A DNA stretch of 64,000 nt. Origin: Inquilinus sp. KBS0705. GTDB taxonomy: Bacteria; Bacteroidota; Bacteroidia; Sphingobacteriales; Sphingobacteriaceae. This document shows positions 1 through 7,645 of this stretch, piece after piece. The DNA lies in NCBI GenBank assembly GCA_005938025.2, contig VCCI02000002.1, forward strand, positions 496,001-560,000, read 5' to 3'. The notes under the pieces were generated by a model, which worked only from the letters and a program-made list of their open reading frames with translations, did not search any database and was not told the origin of the DNA. Within the stretch, counting starts at the first letter, position 1. Each line of letters begins with the position of its first letter. A program made the position numbers and the translations under genes.

Positions 1-372
1 GCTGGTTATCTGGTCGGTCAATTCGGTCTTTTTTGATTTAGATATCTCGCGGTGCAGCATAATGTGGAAACAGTTATTGTTAACCACTTTGTTCACGTAG
101 CTATCTATATACTTATCCAGCTTTTGCCATGATGTTGCTCCGTCTTCGTTGCCTATATCGGCCAGGGCCTTTTGAAAAGCGGTTATCCGTCGCTCGAATA
201 TGGCCAGGAAAAGCCCTTCTTTTGAACCGAAGTAATAATTAAGCATGGCCATGTTTACATTAGCCTCGCCCGATATCTGGCGGGTTGATGCTCCGTCATA
301 TCCTAATTCAGCAAAAACTCTTTCTGCTACATCAAGGATATGATCCTTTTTATCTATCTTCTCTTTTTCCAT
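1..372 (-). CDS. TetR/AcrR family transcriptional regulator, 3' part outside the window
   Basis: A one-component repressor of the TetR family, read from the ATG at 372 to the window edge (124 codons), so the ligand-binding C-terminus is missing. Residues about 10-55 form the family's helix-turn-helix, with the motifs FAELGYDGASTRQIS and MLNYYFGSKEGLF. The start is supported because the domain begins about 10 residues after it, as is usual. A perfect palindrome lies 25-42 bases upstream of the start codon, which suggests autoregulation. It is divergent from the PIG-L deacetylase gene. The ligand and other targets cannot be told from this fragment. Confidence 0.93.
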   Translation of the reverse strand, partial: MEKEKIDKKDHILDVAERVFAELGYDGASTRQISGEANVNMAMLNYYFGSKEGLFLAIFERRITAFQKALADIGNEDGATSWQKLDKYIDSYVNKVVNNNCFHIMLHREISKSKKTELTDQITS

Positions 373-396
373 TTTTTTATTGTCGCGGGGCAAAAT

Positions 397-414
397 TAAT
401 CAAACGATTGATTA
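397..414. promoter_or_regulatory. probable TetR operator palindrome
   Basis: TAATCAA-ACGA-TTGATTA is a perfect 7-bp inverted repeat with a 4-bp centre, just upstream of the TetR start codon. TetR regulators commonly bind such 14-20 bp palindromes in their own promoter. The assignment is by position and symmetry only. Confidence 0.55.
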
Positions 415-534
415 GTGGAAAATGTTTTTGTAATATTATTGTAAGGAATTGATAGCGGGAGCGGAAAATTTATCGTTTAACTAACGTGCTACAGCGAAAT
501 AGTTTTTTTGACCGTATAATTATGGCAGCAATTA

Positions 535-563
535 TTGCACCAATGCATCTTTCGATATATTTG
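535..563 (+). promoter_or_regulatory. Bacteroidota-type promoter of the PIG-L gene
   Basis: A TTG at 535-537 and a TATATTTG box at 556-563 are spaced 18 bases apart. This matches the Bacteroidota consensus of a -33 TTTG-like element and a -7 TAnnTTTG element. The start codon chosen for the next gene is at 570, so the 5' leader would be only a few bases or absent. Confidence 0.55.
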
Positions 564-569
564 TTTTAT

Positions 570-3083
570 ATGAAGCGTTTATTGCCCGCCATTATCTTTC
601 TATTTGCAGCTAAAGTGGTAGTTGCCCAAACGGCCCCGCCGGCAGATATAGCCACCATTCATCAAAACCTTAAAAAGTTGAATGTACTGGGCAGCGTACT
701 ATATATAGCCGCCCACCCTGATGACGAGAATACCCGCCTGCTGGGTTACCTGGCGCAGGAAAAGCATTACCGCACCGGCTATTTAAGCCTTACCCGCGGC
801 GACGGTGGCCAAAACCTGATAGGTACCGAGCAGGGCGAATTATTAGGCCTGATACGTACACAGGAGCTATTAGCCGCCCGCCGTGTAGATGGTGCCGAGC
901 AGTTTTTTAGCCGCGTAAACGATTTTGGCTTTTCAAAAAATCCCGAAGAGACTTTGAAGTTTTGGGATAAGGATAAAGTATTGGGCGATATGGTTTGGGT
1001 GATACGCAACTTTAGGCCCGATGTAATGATATGCCGTTTCCCTACTACAGGCGAAGGCGGACATGGCAACCACACAGCATCGGCCATACTGGCGCAGGAA
1101 GCCTTCAGCGCGGCGGCGGACCCAAAACGTTACCCCGAACAATTAAAATATGTACAGGTATGGCAGGCCAAACGCCTGTTGTGGAACACCTTTAACTTTG
1201 GCAATACCAACACCACCTCCGAAGATCAGTTTAAAATTAATGTAGGCGGTTACAACACCATATTGGGCAAAAGCTATGGCGAAATAGCTGCCGAAAGCCG
1301 CAGCAACCATAAAACCCAGGGCTTTGGCTCGGCCAGGCAGCGCGGCGACGCCTTTGAATATTTTAGAACCATTTTAGGCGATGCCCCCAAAACCGACCTG
1401 ATGGACGGCGTGGATGTAAGCTGGGATAGGACGCCTTTTGGCGCACCCATTGCCGCCCAAATAACCGCCATAACCAAAGCTTTTAATGATGATGCACCAC
1501 AGGCATCGGTGCCGGCGTTGGTGGCCTTACTGGGCCAGGTAGACCAAACAGTTGCTACTAATAAAGCATTCCAAACGGTACGGTTGATAGAAACCGCCAC
1601 CGCCGCCTATGATTATTGGCACAAGCAAAAAACAAAGGAATTAAAAGAATTGATAGCGGCCTGCGCGGGCTTATGGTTTGAGGCGTACAGCGCCGAGCCA
1701 AGTTATGCCTTAGGCGATTCGATAAATGTGAGGTTGCAGGCCATCAGCCAAAGCAATGTTGATGCAAAGCTGAGCGCCTTTAGCACCACCCCGGCAGATT
1801 ATATTGTATTAAAAGATAACGCGCTGCCTTTTAACCAGCTTAAAACCGTAAACTATAAAATAAAGGCCGGCAAAATATCGCAGCCTTACTGGCTGGAAGC
1901 GCCGCATGGCATAGGCGCCTATGCCATTAACGACGACCTTAAGGTAGGTAATCCCGAAAACCCGGATGCGCCCAAAATATATTTTGAATTCACTATAAAC
2001 GGTAAGATAATATTAATGCCGCGTACCATTCAATTCAAATATGTGGATCCTGCCCGTGGCGAATTGTATCAACCCTTGGTTGTGGCCCCGCCTGTCACCG
2101 CCAACATTGCCGATAAGGTTTACATTTTTAATAACGGCCAGCCGCAAAACATACAGGTAAAACTAAAAAGCTTTACCAATGCTACGGGCAGCGTAAGCAT
2201 TAAAACCATAAAAGGCTGGAAGATAAGCCCCGAAAAGATAGACTTTGCAGGCAAGGCAAAAGGCGAAGAATGGACCGTTGGCTTTACTGTTACCCCCGCC
2301 AATGCCGACCCTAAAACCAGCGTTTTAGAAGTGCAAAGTACCGTAGGCGATAAAACATTTACTCAGGGCCTGCTTAATATTAAATACAACCACGTACCGG
2401 CCATTACAATCTTCCCGCCGGCACAGGCCAAGCTGGTAAACATAGACCTGAAAACCGCGGGTAAAAAAATAGGCTATATAGCCGGAGCAGGCGACCTGAT
2501 ACCCGAGGCCCTGCACGAAGTAGGCTATGAGGTGCACCAGCTGACCGAGAACGAGATACTGAACACCGACATGAGCGGTTATGATGCTATTGTTACCGGT
2601 GTACGCGCCTACAATGTAAGCGAACGGCTGGCCTACGAGCAGCCCAAATTAATGGAGTACGTTAAAAATGGCGGTAACCTGGTGGTGCAGTACAATAATA
2701 ATAACGGGCTGGTTACACAGCAACTGGGCCCATATCCCTTTAAGGTAGTGAACGAACGCGTAACCAATGAGGACGCGCCCGTTACCATTTTTGATAGCAG
2801 TAACCCGGTATTGAACTACCCCAACAAAATAACCCAGAATGATTTTAACGGCTGGATACAGGAACGCAGCATATATATGGTAAACAATATCGACCCTATG
2901 TATAAGGCCCCCCTGCAAATGCACGACCCAGGCCAGCAGCCACAAAACGGTTCGTTAATAGTAGCCGACTATGGCAAGGGCCGGTACATATATACGTCGC
3001 TGGTATTTTTTAGGGAGCTGCCAGCAGGCGTGCCGGGCGCGTACAGGCTGTTTATTAATTTATTAAGCAAGCCGAAGGATTAA
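570..3083 (+). CDS. secreted PIG-L family deacetylase with C-terminal ThuA/GATase-like domain
   Basis: An 837-residue protein of the LmbE/PIG-L family, which hydrolyses N-acetyl groups from amino sugars using a metal ion. The start at 570 is preferred over an earlier one at 486 because it begins directly with a signal peptide (residues 1-20, cut after VVVAQ). The metal-binding motif HPDDE is at residues 49-53 and the second family motif, GGHGNHTAS, lies near 165-173. The middle is a beta-rich region. The last ~210 residues resemble the glutamine-amidotransferase-like fold often joined to these secreted proteins in Bacteroidota. It probably acts in the periplasm or outside the cell; the substrate is not known. 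Confidence 0.88.
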   Translation: MKRLLPAIIFLFAAKVVVAQTAPPADIATIHQNLKKLNVLGSVLYIAAHPDDENTRLLGYLAQEKHYRTGYLSLTRGDGGQNLIGTEQGELLGLIRTQELLAARRVDGAEQFFSRVNDFGFSKNPEETLKFWDKDKVLGDMVWVIRNFRPDVMICRFPTTGEGGHGNHTASAILAQEAFSAAADPKRYPEQLKYVQVWQAKRLLWNTFNFGNTNTTSEDQFKINVGGYNTILGKSYGEIAAESRSNHKTQGFGSARQRGDAFEYFRTILGDAPKTDLMDGVDVSWDRTPFGAPIAAQITAITKAFNDDAPQASVPALVALLGQVDQTVATNKAFQTVRLIETATAAYDYWHKQKTKELKELIAACAGLWFEAYSAEPSYALGDSINVRLQAISQSNVDAKLSAFSTTPADYIVLKDNALPFNQLKTVNYKIKAGKISQPYWLEAPHGIGAYAINDDLKVGNPENPDAPKIYFEFTINGKIILMPRTIQFKYVDPARGELYQPLVVAPPVTANIADKVYIFNNGQPQNIQVKLKSFTNATGSVSIKTIKGWKISPEKIDFAGKAKGEEWTVGFTVTPANADPKTSVLEVQSTVGDKTFTQGLLNIKYNHVPAITIFPPAQAKLVNIDLKTAGKKIGYIAGAGDLIPEALHEVGYEVHQLTENEILNTDMSGYDAIVTGVRAYNVSERLAYEQPKLMEYVKNGGNLVVQYNNNNGLVTQQLGPYPFKVVNERVTNEDAPVTIFDSSNPVLNYPNKITQNDFNGWIQERSIYMVNNIDPMYKAPLQMHDPGQQPQNGSLIVADYGKGRYIYTSLVFFRELPAGVPGAYRLFINLLSKPKD

Positions 3084-3093
3084 TTTGGATGCG

Positions 3094-3345
3094 ATGTTAG
3101 TTGGGAAAAATGAAATTAAAAGAATAATAAGCTCATCGCATGATAACGATGGTTATGATTGCGAAATTTGGTACAAAGGGAAATGCGCTATAGTCGTATC
3201 AATAAATGACAAAGGGGTAAGTGAGGTATTATTTGCTGATATCCAACATCTTGAATTTGAATATACTGAATTTTTAGAGTTGATTAACGACTCCAAAAAA
3301 ATAGTCGAACAAAAATACAACGACTTTAAGAAGAATAAACTATAA
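3094..3345 (+). CDS. small hypothetical protein
   Basis: 83 residues from the ATG at 3094; a TTG at 3085 would add three. It begins directly after the PIG-L stop, so it may be read from the same message. The protein is acidic/lysine-rich with no signal peptide or membrane segment and matches no family I recognise. Its AT-rich codon use (many AAA, ATA, GAT) differs from the GC-richer gene before it, which could mean recent acquisition. The reading frame could be chance, but the length, tight spacing and sensible composition favour a real gene. Confidence 0.5.
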   Translation: MLVGKNEIKRIISSSHDNDGYDCEIWYKGKCAIVVSINDKGVSEVLFADIQHLEFEYTEFLELINDSKKIVEQKYNDFKKNKL

Positions 3346-3396
3346 TAAAAATCGTGCACTATGATTGAGTAAAATGCACCGTTAGGTGCAAAAGCC

Positions 3397-3492
3397 TGGT
3401 AGAAAAATAAACGTGGGTTATGCGTGCCGTAGGTACGCTACATGGTGCCATAACTACGGCACGGAATGCGCTTCTATTCCCTTTTTCTACCA
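3397..3492. repeat. nested palindromic intergenic element
   Basis: The outer arms TGGTAGAAAAA (3397-3407) and TTTTTCTACCA (3482-3492) are perfect inverted repeats. Inside, CGTGCCGTAG (3423-3432) pairs with CTACGGCACG (3454-3463). The 304-base gap between the hypothetical gene and the DUF1398 gene is otherwise featureless. The form suggests a dispersed non-autonomous palindromic element; a short open frame running through it (3386-3604) is not taken as a gene. Confidence 0.6.
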
Positions 3493-3649
3493 AGCTTTAA
3501 CCCCTATGGGGTATAGCTCTTATGTGTGCGCTGCCGACCAGCTAAAAATTGCTATTATGCAGAATACATATTTGAGCCAACGTACGTATACAGCGAGTCA
3601 TTAAATTATTAGGCCCGCTTAAGATTATTACAGCTACATTAAAACCAAC

Positions 3650-4036
3650 ATGAAAACCGAAGAAAAGGTACAACAAGCCTATGCCACCGCCAAAAACTAC
3701 CCAGACCTGGCTGCTAAACTGGCAGCAGTGGGGATAGAATCGTATACCGTAGAGGTATCTACCACGGCCATAATATATCGTTTAAGTGGTGGCGAAACCC
3801 TTTTGCACAACAACAGTAATGTAGCCCCGCGTATGATAGGTTTAAATTTTAACCGGGCGCAGGTGATACAAGCCATACGCGATAATCAGCAGGGTAAAAC
3901 CAATTTCCCCGAGTTTATGCAGGGCATAGCCGATGCGGGCGTGCGCTTTTATGAGGCTACCTTAATTGGCAATAACAAACGGGTCAATTACATTGGCCTG
4001 GGTGGCTTTTATGAAGAGTTGATTCCATCGTTATAG
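3650..4036 (+). CDS. DUF1398 family protein
   Basis: 128 residues, the usual length for DUF1398 (PF07166), a family of small soluble proteins of unknown function. Family hallmarks are the segment VIQAIRDNQQGKTNFPEF followed by GIADAGVRFYEA, near residues 83-108. It has no signal peptide or membrane segment and stands alone, between two palindromic repeats. The role cannot be inferred from its neighbours. Confidence 0.8.
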   Translation: MKTEEKVQQAYATAKNYPDLAAKLAAVGIESYTVEVSTTAIIYRLSGGETLLHNNSNVAPRMIGLNFNRAQVIQAIRDNQQGKTNFPEFMQGIADAGVRFYEATLIGNNKRVNYIGLGGFYEELIPSL

Positions 4037-4119
4037 GATGGTCGCGATTATGCCGTTATTGGTTTGTTTCCAACAACCTTTAGGACAAGTGATAAAGAGG
4101 CAGACGCAATGCCCTGTGG

Positions 4120-4143
4120 CTTGTTGGTGACAACACCAACAAG
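4120..4143. repeat. short perfect hairpin repeat
   Basis: CTTGTTGGTG-ACAA-CACCAACAAG has 10-bp perfect arms and a 4-base loop. It is downstream of the DUF1398 gene but is followed by GGGCGGAGGG rather than a T-run, so it looks more like a dispersed hairpin repeat than a terminator. Confidence 0.5.
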
Positions 4144-4264
4144 GGCGGAGGGTTATAAGTTTATACTTAAAACCTATTTTACTGCGTTTTACAAAAACTC
4201 GCAATTCAATTAGGCATCAATCGTTTAATAATATAAATTTGTACCGAACAATAAATAGTATACA

Positions 4265-4462
4265 ATGTCACATCATCACCATCATCCAAAAGAAGAAAAG
4301 AACTTCGATAACGTATTTTACCTTGTAGCATTAGTTGCCGGCATGTTTGTAGGCGCCATTGTTGAGCGTGGCTTTATATGGATACCTGTAGGTGGTGTGT
4401 TTGGGCTATTAACTGCTGCTACATTCCTTAAATTGCTGGTGAAAGGCCGTGAAGAGGTCTAA
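4265..4462 (+). CDS. small two-helix membrane protein with His-rich N-terminus
   Basis: 65 residues. A run of five histidines follows the first two residues, then two hydrophobic segments (about 19-36 and 39-57) predicted to cross the membrane. A TAAATTTG promoter box lies at 4234-4241, about 24 bases ahead of the start. The 3' end overlaps the next small gene by 14 bases, and the sodium:solute symporter follows, so the three genes look like one operon. Function unknown; it may assist the transporter. The oligo-histidine run is natural and might bind metal. Confidence 0.72.
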   Translation: MSHHHHHPKEEKNFDNVFYLVALVAGMFVGAIVERGFIWIPVGGVFGLLTAATFLKLLVKGREEV

Positions 4463-4580
4463 CGACCATACCGACCTACCATCTTTTATAAAAAACTGGA
4501 ACCAGTTTTACGGCATTGTTGTTGTATGGCTGGTTTTTTTAATTACGGTGTTTTGGCTCATTACCCGATCATTTGAATGA
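4449..4580 (+). CDS. 43-residue single-pass membrane peptide coupled to the symporter
   Basis: A GTG start at 4449 opens a 43-codon frame ending in TGA at 4578-4580. The product begins VKRSNDHTDLPSFIKNW and then has one hydrophobic segment (about residues 20-38, FYGIVVVWLVFLITVFWLI). It overlaps the end of the preceding small gene by 14 bases and shares an ATGA overlap with the symporter start, the classic arrangement for translational coupling. Other SSS transporters, such as acetate permease, have a small membrane partner encoded next door, so an accessory subunit is a reasonable but unproven idea. Confidence 0.62.
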   Translation: MKRSNDHTDLPSFIKNWNQFYGIVVVWLVFLITVFWLITRSFE

Positions 4581-6274
4581 GCTTAACCGATTGGATAGTA
4601 TTAGGCGCCACCCTGCTGGCCATAGTTGCCTACGGCGTATGGAAAAGCGGCAGCAGTAAAAATATCGACCAATACCTTACGGGCAACCGATCGCTGCCCT
4701 GGTACCACATAGGGCTATCGGTTATGGCTACACAAGCCAGCGCCATTACCTTTTTATCGGCCCCCGGCCAGGCCTACAGCGATGGGATGCGCTTTGTTCA
4801 GTTCTACTTCGGGTTGCCGCTGGCCATGATCGTTTTGTGCATCACTTTTGTCCCCATTTTTCATAAGCTAAAGGTTTATACCGCCTACGAGTTTTTAGAG
4901 AACCGGTTCGATTTAAAAACCCGCGTGCTAACCTCCGTTTTGTTTTTGATACAGCGGGGGCTTTCAACTGGTATTACCATTTATGCGCCGGCTATTATCC
5001 TATCGGGCATATTGCATATTAACACTACTTACACCACATTATTTATAGGCGGGCTGGTGCTGTTTTATACCGTTTACGGCGGGGCCAAGGCGGTATCGTA
5101 CACGCAGCTGCTGCAAATGAGCATCATATTTACGGGTATGTTTTTGGCAGGCGTTTTTGTGGTGATGCTAATGCCTGCCGATGTTGGTTTTGGCAAGGCT
5201 ATTAAGCTGGCCGGCAACATGGGCCGCATGAATGTTATAGACTGGAAGTTTGACCCTAATAACCGCTACAACATTTGGAGTGGCATCATCGGCGGTTTCT
5301 TTTTGCAGTTATCCTACTTCGGTACCGACCAAAGCCAGGTGGGGCGATATCTCACCGGTAGCTCGGTTGGGCAAAGCCGCCTGGGCCTTATCATGAACGG
5401 GCTGATAAAAATACCCATGCAATTTTTAATATTGCTGATAGGGGTACTGGTATTTAGCTTTTACCAGTTTAACCGCCCTCCGGTGTTTTTTAACAACTAC
5501 GAGGTGGAGCAGGTTAAAAAAACCGAGTATGCCCCGGCGTTTAACCAACTGGAGCAGCAATATGCCACCGCTGCCGATACCCGCAAAACAAAGACCGAGG
5601 CCCTTGTAAAAGCCTTCGACAGTAATAACCCCCGACAAATAGCCAGCGCTAAAGCCGACCTTAAAATAGCTGCTGCCCACGCCGACACTATTCGTAAACA
5701 GGCGGTAGATATCATCAAAAAAAGTAGCGGCAACAGCGAGGTTAACGATACCAATTACGTATTCCTCACCTTTGTTACCCATTACCTGCCAAAGGGCTTA
5801 ATAGGCTTGCTTATCGCCATCATCTTCCTGGCGTCGATGGGTTCAACCGCCAGTGGGCTTAACTCGTTGGCATCAACCAGCGTGGTAGATATTTATAAGC
5901 GCATCATCAACCCCGGCGCTACCGATAAGGCCTATGTAAACGCATCGCGCCTGGCTACCTTGTTTTGGGGAGTGGTGTGTATTGGCATGGCGTTATATGC
6001 CAGCAAAATTGGCAATCTGCTGGAGGCAGTGAACCAACTGGGCTCCTATATCTACGGTACCATACTTGGGGTGTTTGTGGTGGCCTTTTACATTAAACGT
6101 ATTAAGGGCAGGGCGGTGTTTATTGCCGCCGTTGTAACCGAAGTGGTGATATGTGTGATGGGGTATTACAACACCGTAGCCTACCTTTGGCTAAATGCCA
6201 TTGGGTGTTTAGGCGTTATACTGGTAGCCGGCTTGCTCACCATGTTTGAGAAAGATGAAAATGTCGCCGCCTGA
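4577..6274 (+). CDS. sodium:solute symporter (SSS family)
   Basis: A 565-residue inner-membrane transporter that uses the sodium gradient to import a solute. About 13 hydrophobic segments are visible. The family region GNRSLPWYHIGLSVMATQAS near residues 37-56 and the later LLIAIIFLASMGSTASGLNS stretch match the SSS fold and its sodium-site serines. A charged, soluble insert (about residues 305-385) breaks up the membrane segments. The ATG overlaps the stop of the 43-residue peptide gene. The substrate is not evident; sugar, sialic acid and other SSS substrates are all possible. Confidence 0.9.
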   Translation: MSLTDWIVLGATLLAIVAYGVWKSGSSKNIDQYLTGNRSLPWYHIGLSVMATQASAITFLSAPGQAYSDGMRFVQFYFGLPLAMIVLCITFVPIFHKLKVYTAYEFLENRFDLKTRVLTSVLFLIQRGLSTGITIYAPAIILSGILHINTTYTTLFIGGLVLFYTVYGGAKAVSYTQLLQMSIIFTGMFLAGVFVVMLMPADVGFGKAIKLAGNMGRMNVIDWKFDPNNRYNIWSGIIGGFFLQLSYFGTDQSQVGRYLTGSSVGQSRLGLIMNGLIKIPMQFLILLIGVLVFSFYQFNRPPVFFNNYEVEQVKKTEYAPAFNQLEQQYATAADTRKTKTEALVKAFDSNNPRQIASAKADLKIAAAHADTIRKQAVDIIKKSSGNSEVNDTNYVFLTFVTHYLPKGLIGLLIAIIFLASMGSTASGLNSLASTSVVDIYKRIINPGATDKAYVNASRLATLFWGVVCIGMALYASKIGNLLEAVNQLGSYIYGTILGVFVVAFYIKRIKGRAVFIAAVVTEVVICVMGYYNTVAYLWLNAIGCLGVILVAGLLTMFEKDENVAA

Positions 6275-6309
6275 TATTTATCAGAAGATTCAAAAAAAGA
6301 GGCTTTGAG

Positions 6310-6386
6310 CTATTTTTTATATGGTGGATTTTGTTATATTAGTGAACCTGACCGAACGAAAAAAAAAACGAAAAAGAAGAAAAATT
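6310..6386 (+). promoter_or_regulatory. shared leader motif, copy upstream of the acyltransferase
   Basis: A 38-base stretch beginning CTATTTTTTATATG matches, with three differences, a reverse-strand stretch at 13383-13420. It contains TATATTAG (6335-6342), one base from the Bacteroidota -7 box, and then an A-rich tract with repeated ACGAAAAA. It probably holds the promoter and 5' leader of the next gene. A frame opened through this tract from 6305 would put a lysine-rich tail on the acyltransferase and is not favoured. Confidence 0.5.
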
Positions 6387-6457
6387 TTAGCTGTGACGGC
6401 GAAAATAAAAGAATAAAACACACAGGAGCTGCAATAAAGTGTAACCCCATTCAAAAC

Positions 6458-7582
6458 GTGACTAAAAACGCCGACCCTTACCATCCCGCAAAACTTTACG
6501 GCCTTGATCATCTGCGTGCTTTTGCCATTAGCTTTGTAGTTATATTCCACTACCAGTCCTTTGGGCACCCTAATTGGGTAAACACCCTTGGCTCGTTCGG
6601 CTGGACGGGTGTCGACCTGTTTTTTGTGCTCAGCGGGTTCTTAATATCTTCGCAACTATTTGCCGAACTGTCTAATAGTCAGACTATTTCGTTAAAAAAC
6701 TTCTTTGTTAAACGCAGCTTTCGCATACTGCCGGGGTACTGGCTGGTTTTGGCCATTTACTACTTTATACCCGCTTTTCGTGAACGCGAAGCGTTGCCAC
6801 CCATTTGGAAACACCTCACCTTTACCCAAAACATAGGGTTAAACATTGCTACAGGCGGCACCTTTTCGCACGCTTGGTCACTTTGCGTCGAGGAGCAGTT
6901 TTACCTGTTGCTGCCATTGGCTTTGTTGTTGATATACAGAAAGTTATTGTTAAGAAAAGGCGCTTATATACTTGCGCTAATAGCATTATTGGGCTTTGCT
7001 ATAAGGGCATTTAGCTGGTACCACCTGGTTACTCCCCACCAGGGCGCCGACGACTTTTTCCGCTATTGGTATATGTATATATACTACCCCATTTACAACA
7101 GGCTTGACGGACTTTTAATGGGAATTGCCGTATCTGCGCTACTTCATTATCAGCCTGTTATAGCTAAAAAAATAGCAAAATATGGCAACTGGCTATTACC
7201 CCTTGGCTTAGCTATACTGGCCTTTGCCTATTGGTTATGTATAGACCAGCACTCCTATCAAGGCACTATATTTGGTTTCCCGGTGGTTGCGCTGGGTTAT
7301 GGTGCTATAGTGCTGTGCGCGGTAAGCGGGGGTAGTGTGCTATATAAATACAAGTCGTTTATAACCGAAAAGTTGGCCGGGTTGTCATATGGTATCTATC
7401 TCATTCATAAGGGTATAATTCATTTAGTGCAGCAACATTTAGAAAGCCATTCTATCCCCAAGAATGGTAATTTAATGTTCGTGTTATGCATGATCTCTGT
7501 GATAATTGGCGCAATTTTACTGCAGTTAGTGGTTGAGAGACCAATGCTTAAACTGCGTAAAATGGTATTGAGTAAAGGCTGA
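6458..7582 (+). CDS. acyltransferase 3 family membrane protein
   Basis: An integral membrane O-acyltransferase (Acyl_transf_3, PF01757), 374 residues from the GTG at 6458. That start gives the normal short N-terminus before the first helix and the family motif LDHLRAFAISFVVIFHY; extending to 6305 would add an unlikely poly-lysine tail. WTGVDLFFVLSGFLIS and the catalytic-region motif SHAWSLCVEEQFYLLLPL are typical. About ten hydrophobic segments follow. Relatives acetylate or succinylate cell-surface sugars; the substrate here is unknown. Confidence 0.88.
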   Translation: MTKNADPYHPAKLYGLDHLRAFAISFVVIFHYQSFGHPNWVNTLGSFGWTGVDLFFVLSGFLISSQLFAELSNSQTISLKNFFVKRSFRILPGYWLVLAIYYFIPAFREREALPPIWKHLTFTQNIGLNIATGGTFSHAWSLCVEEQFYLLLPLALLLIYRKLLLRKGAYILALIALLGFAIRAFSWYHLVTPHQGADDFFRYWYMYIYYPIYNRLDGLLMGIAVSALLHYQPVIAKKIAKYGNWLLPLGLAILAFAYWLCIDQHSYQGTIFGFPVVALGYGAIVLCAVSGGSVLYKYKSFITEKLAGLSYGIYLIHKGIIHLVQQHLESHSIPKNGNLMFVLCMISVIIGAILLQLVVERPMLKLRKMVLSKG

Positions 7583-7645
7583 AAGCACTAAAAATTAAGC
7601 TACTGCAAACACATTTACCCGTTTGGTATTATAACATATATCCAA

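Noticed and set aside
779..1142. Reverse-strand frames inside the PIG-L gene and similar frames throughout
   Set aside because: They are antisense shadows of well-supported genes with no start signals or family features.
3386..3604. Open frame of 72 codons between the hypothetical and DUF1398 genes
   Set aside because: It runs across both arms of a nested palindromic element and has no family match; more likely a chance frame.
6305..6457. N-terminal extension of the acyltransferase with a poly-lysine tract
   Set aside because: It translates the A-rich leader shared with other genes; the GTG at 6458 gives the normal family N-terminus.
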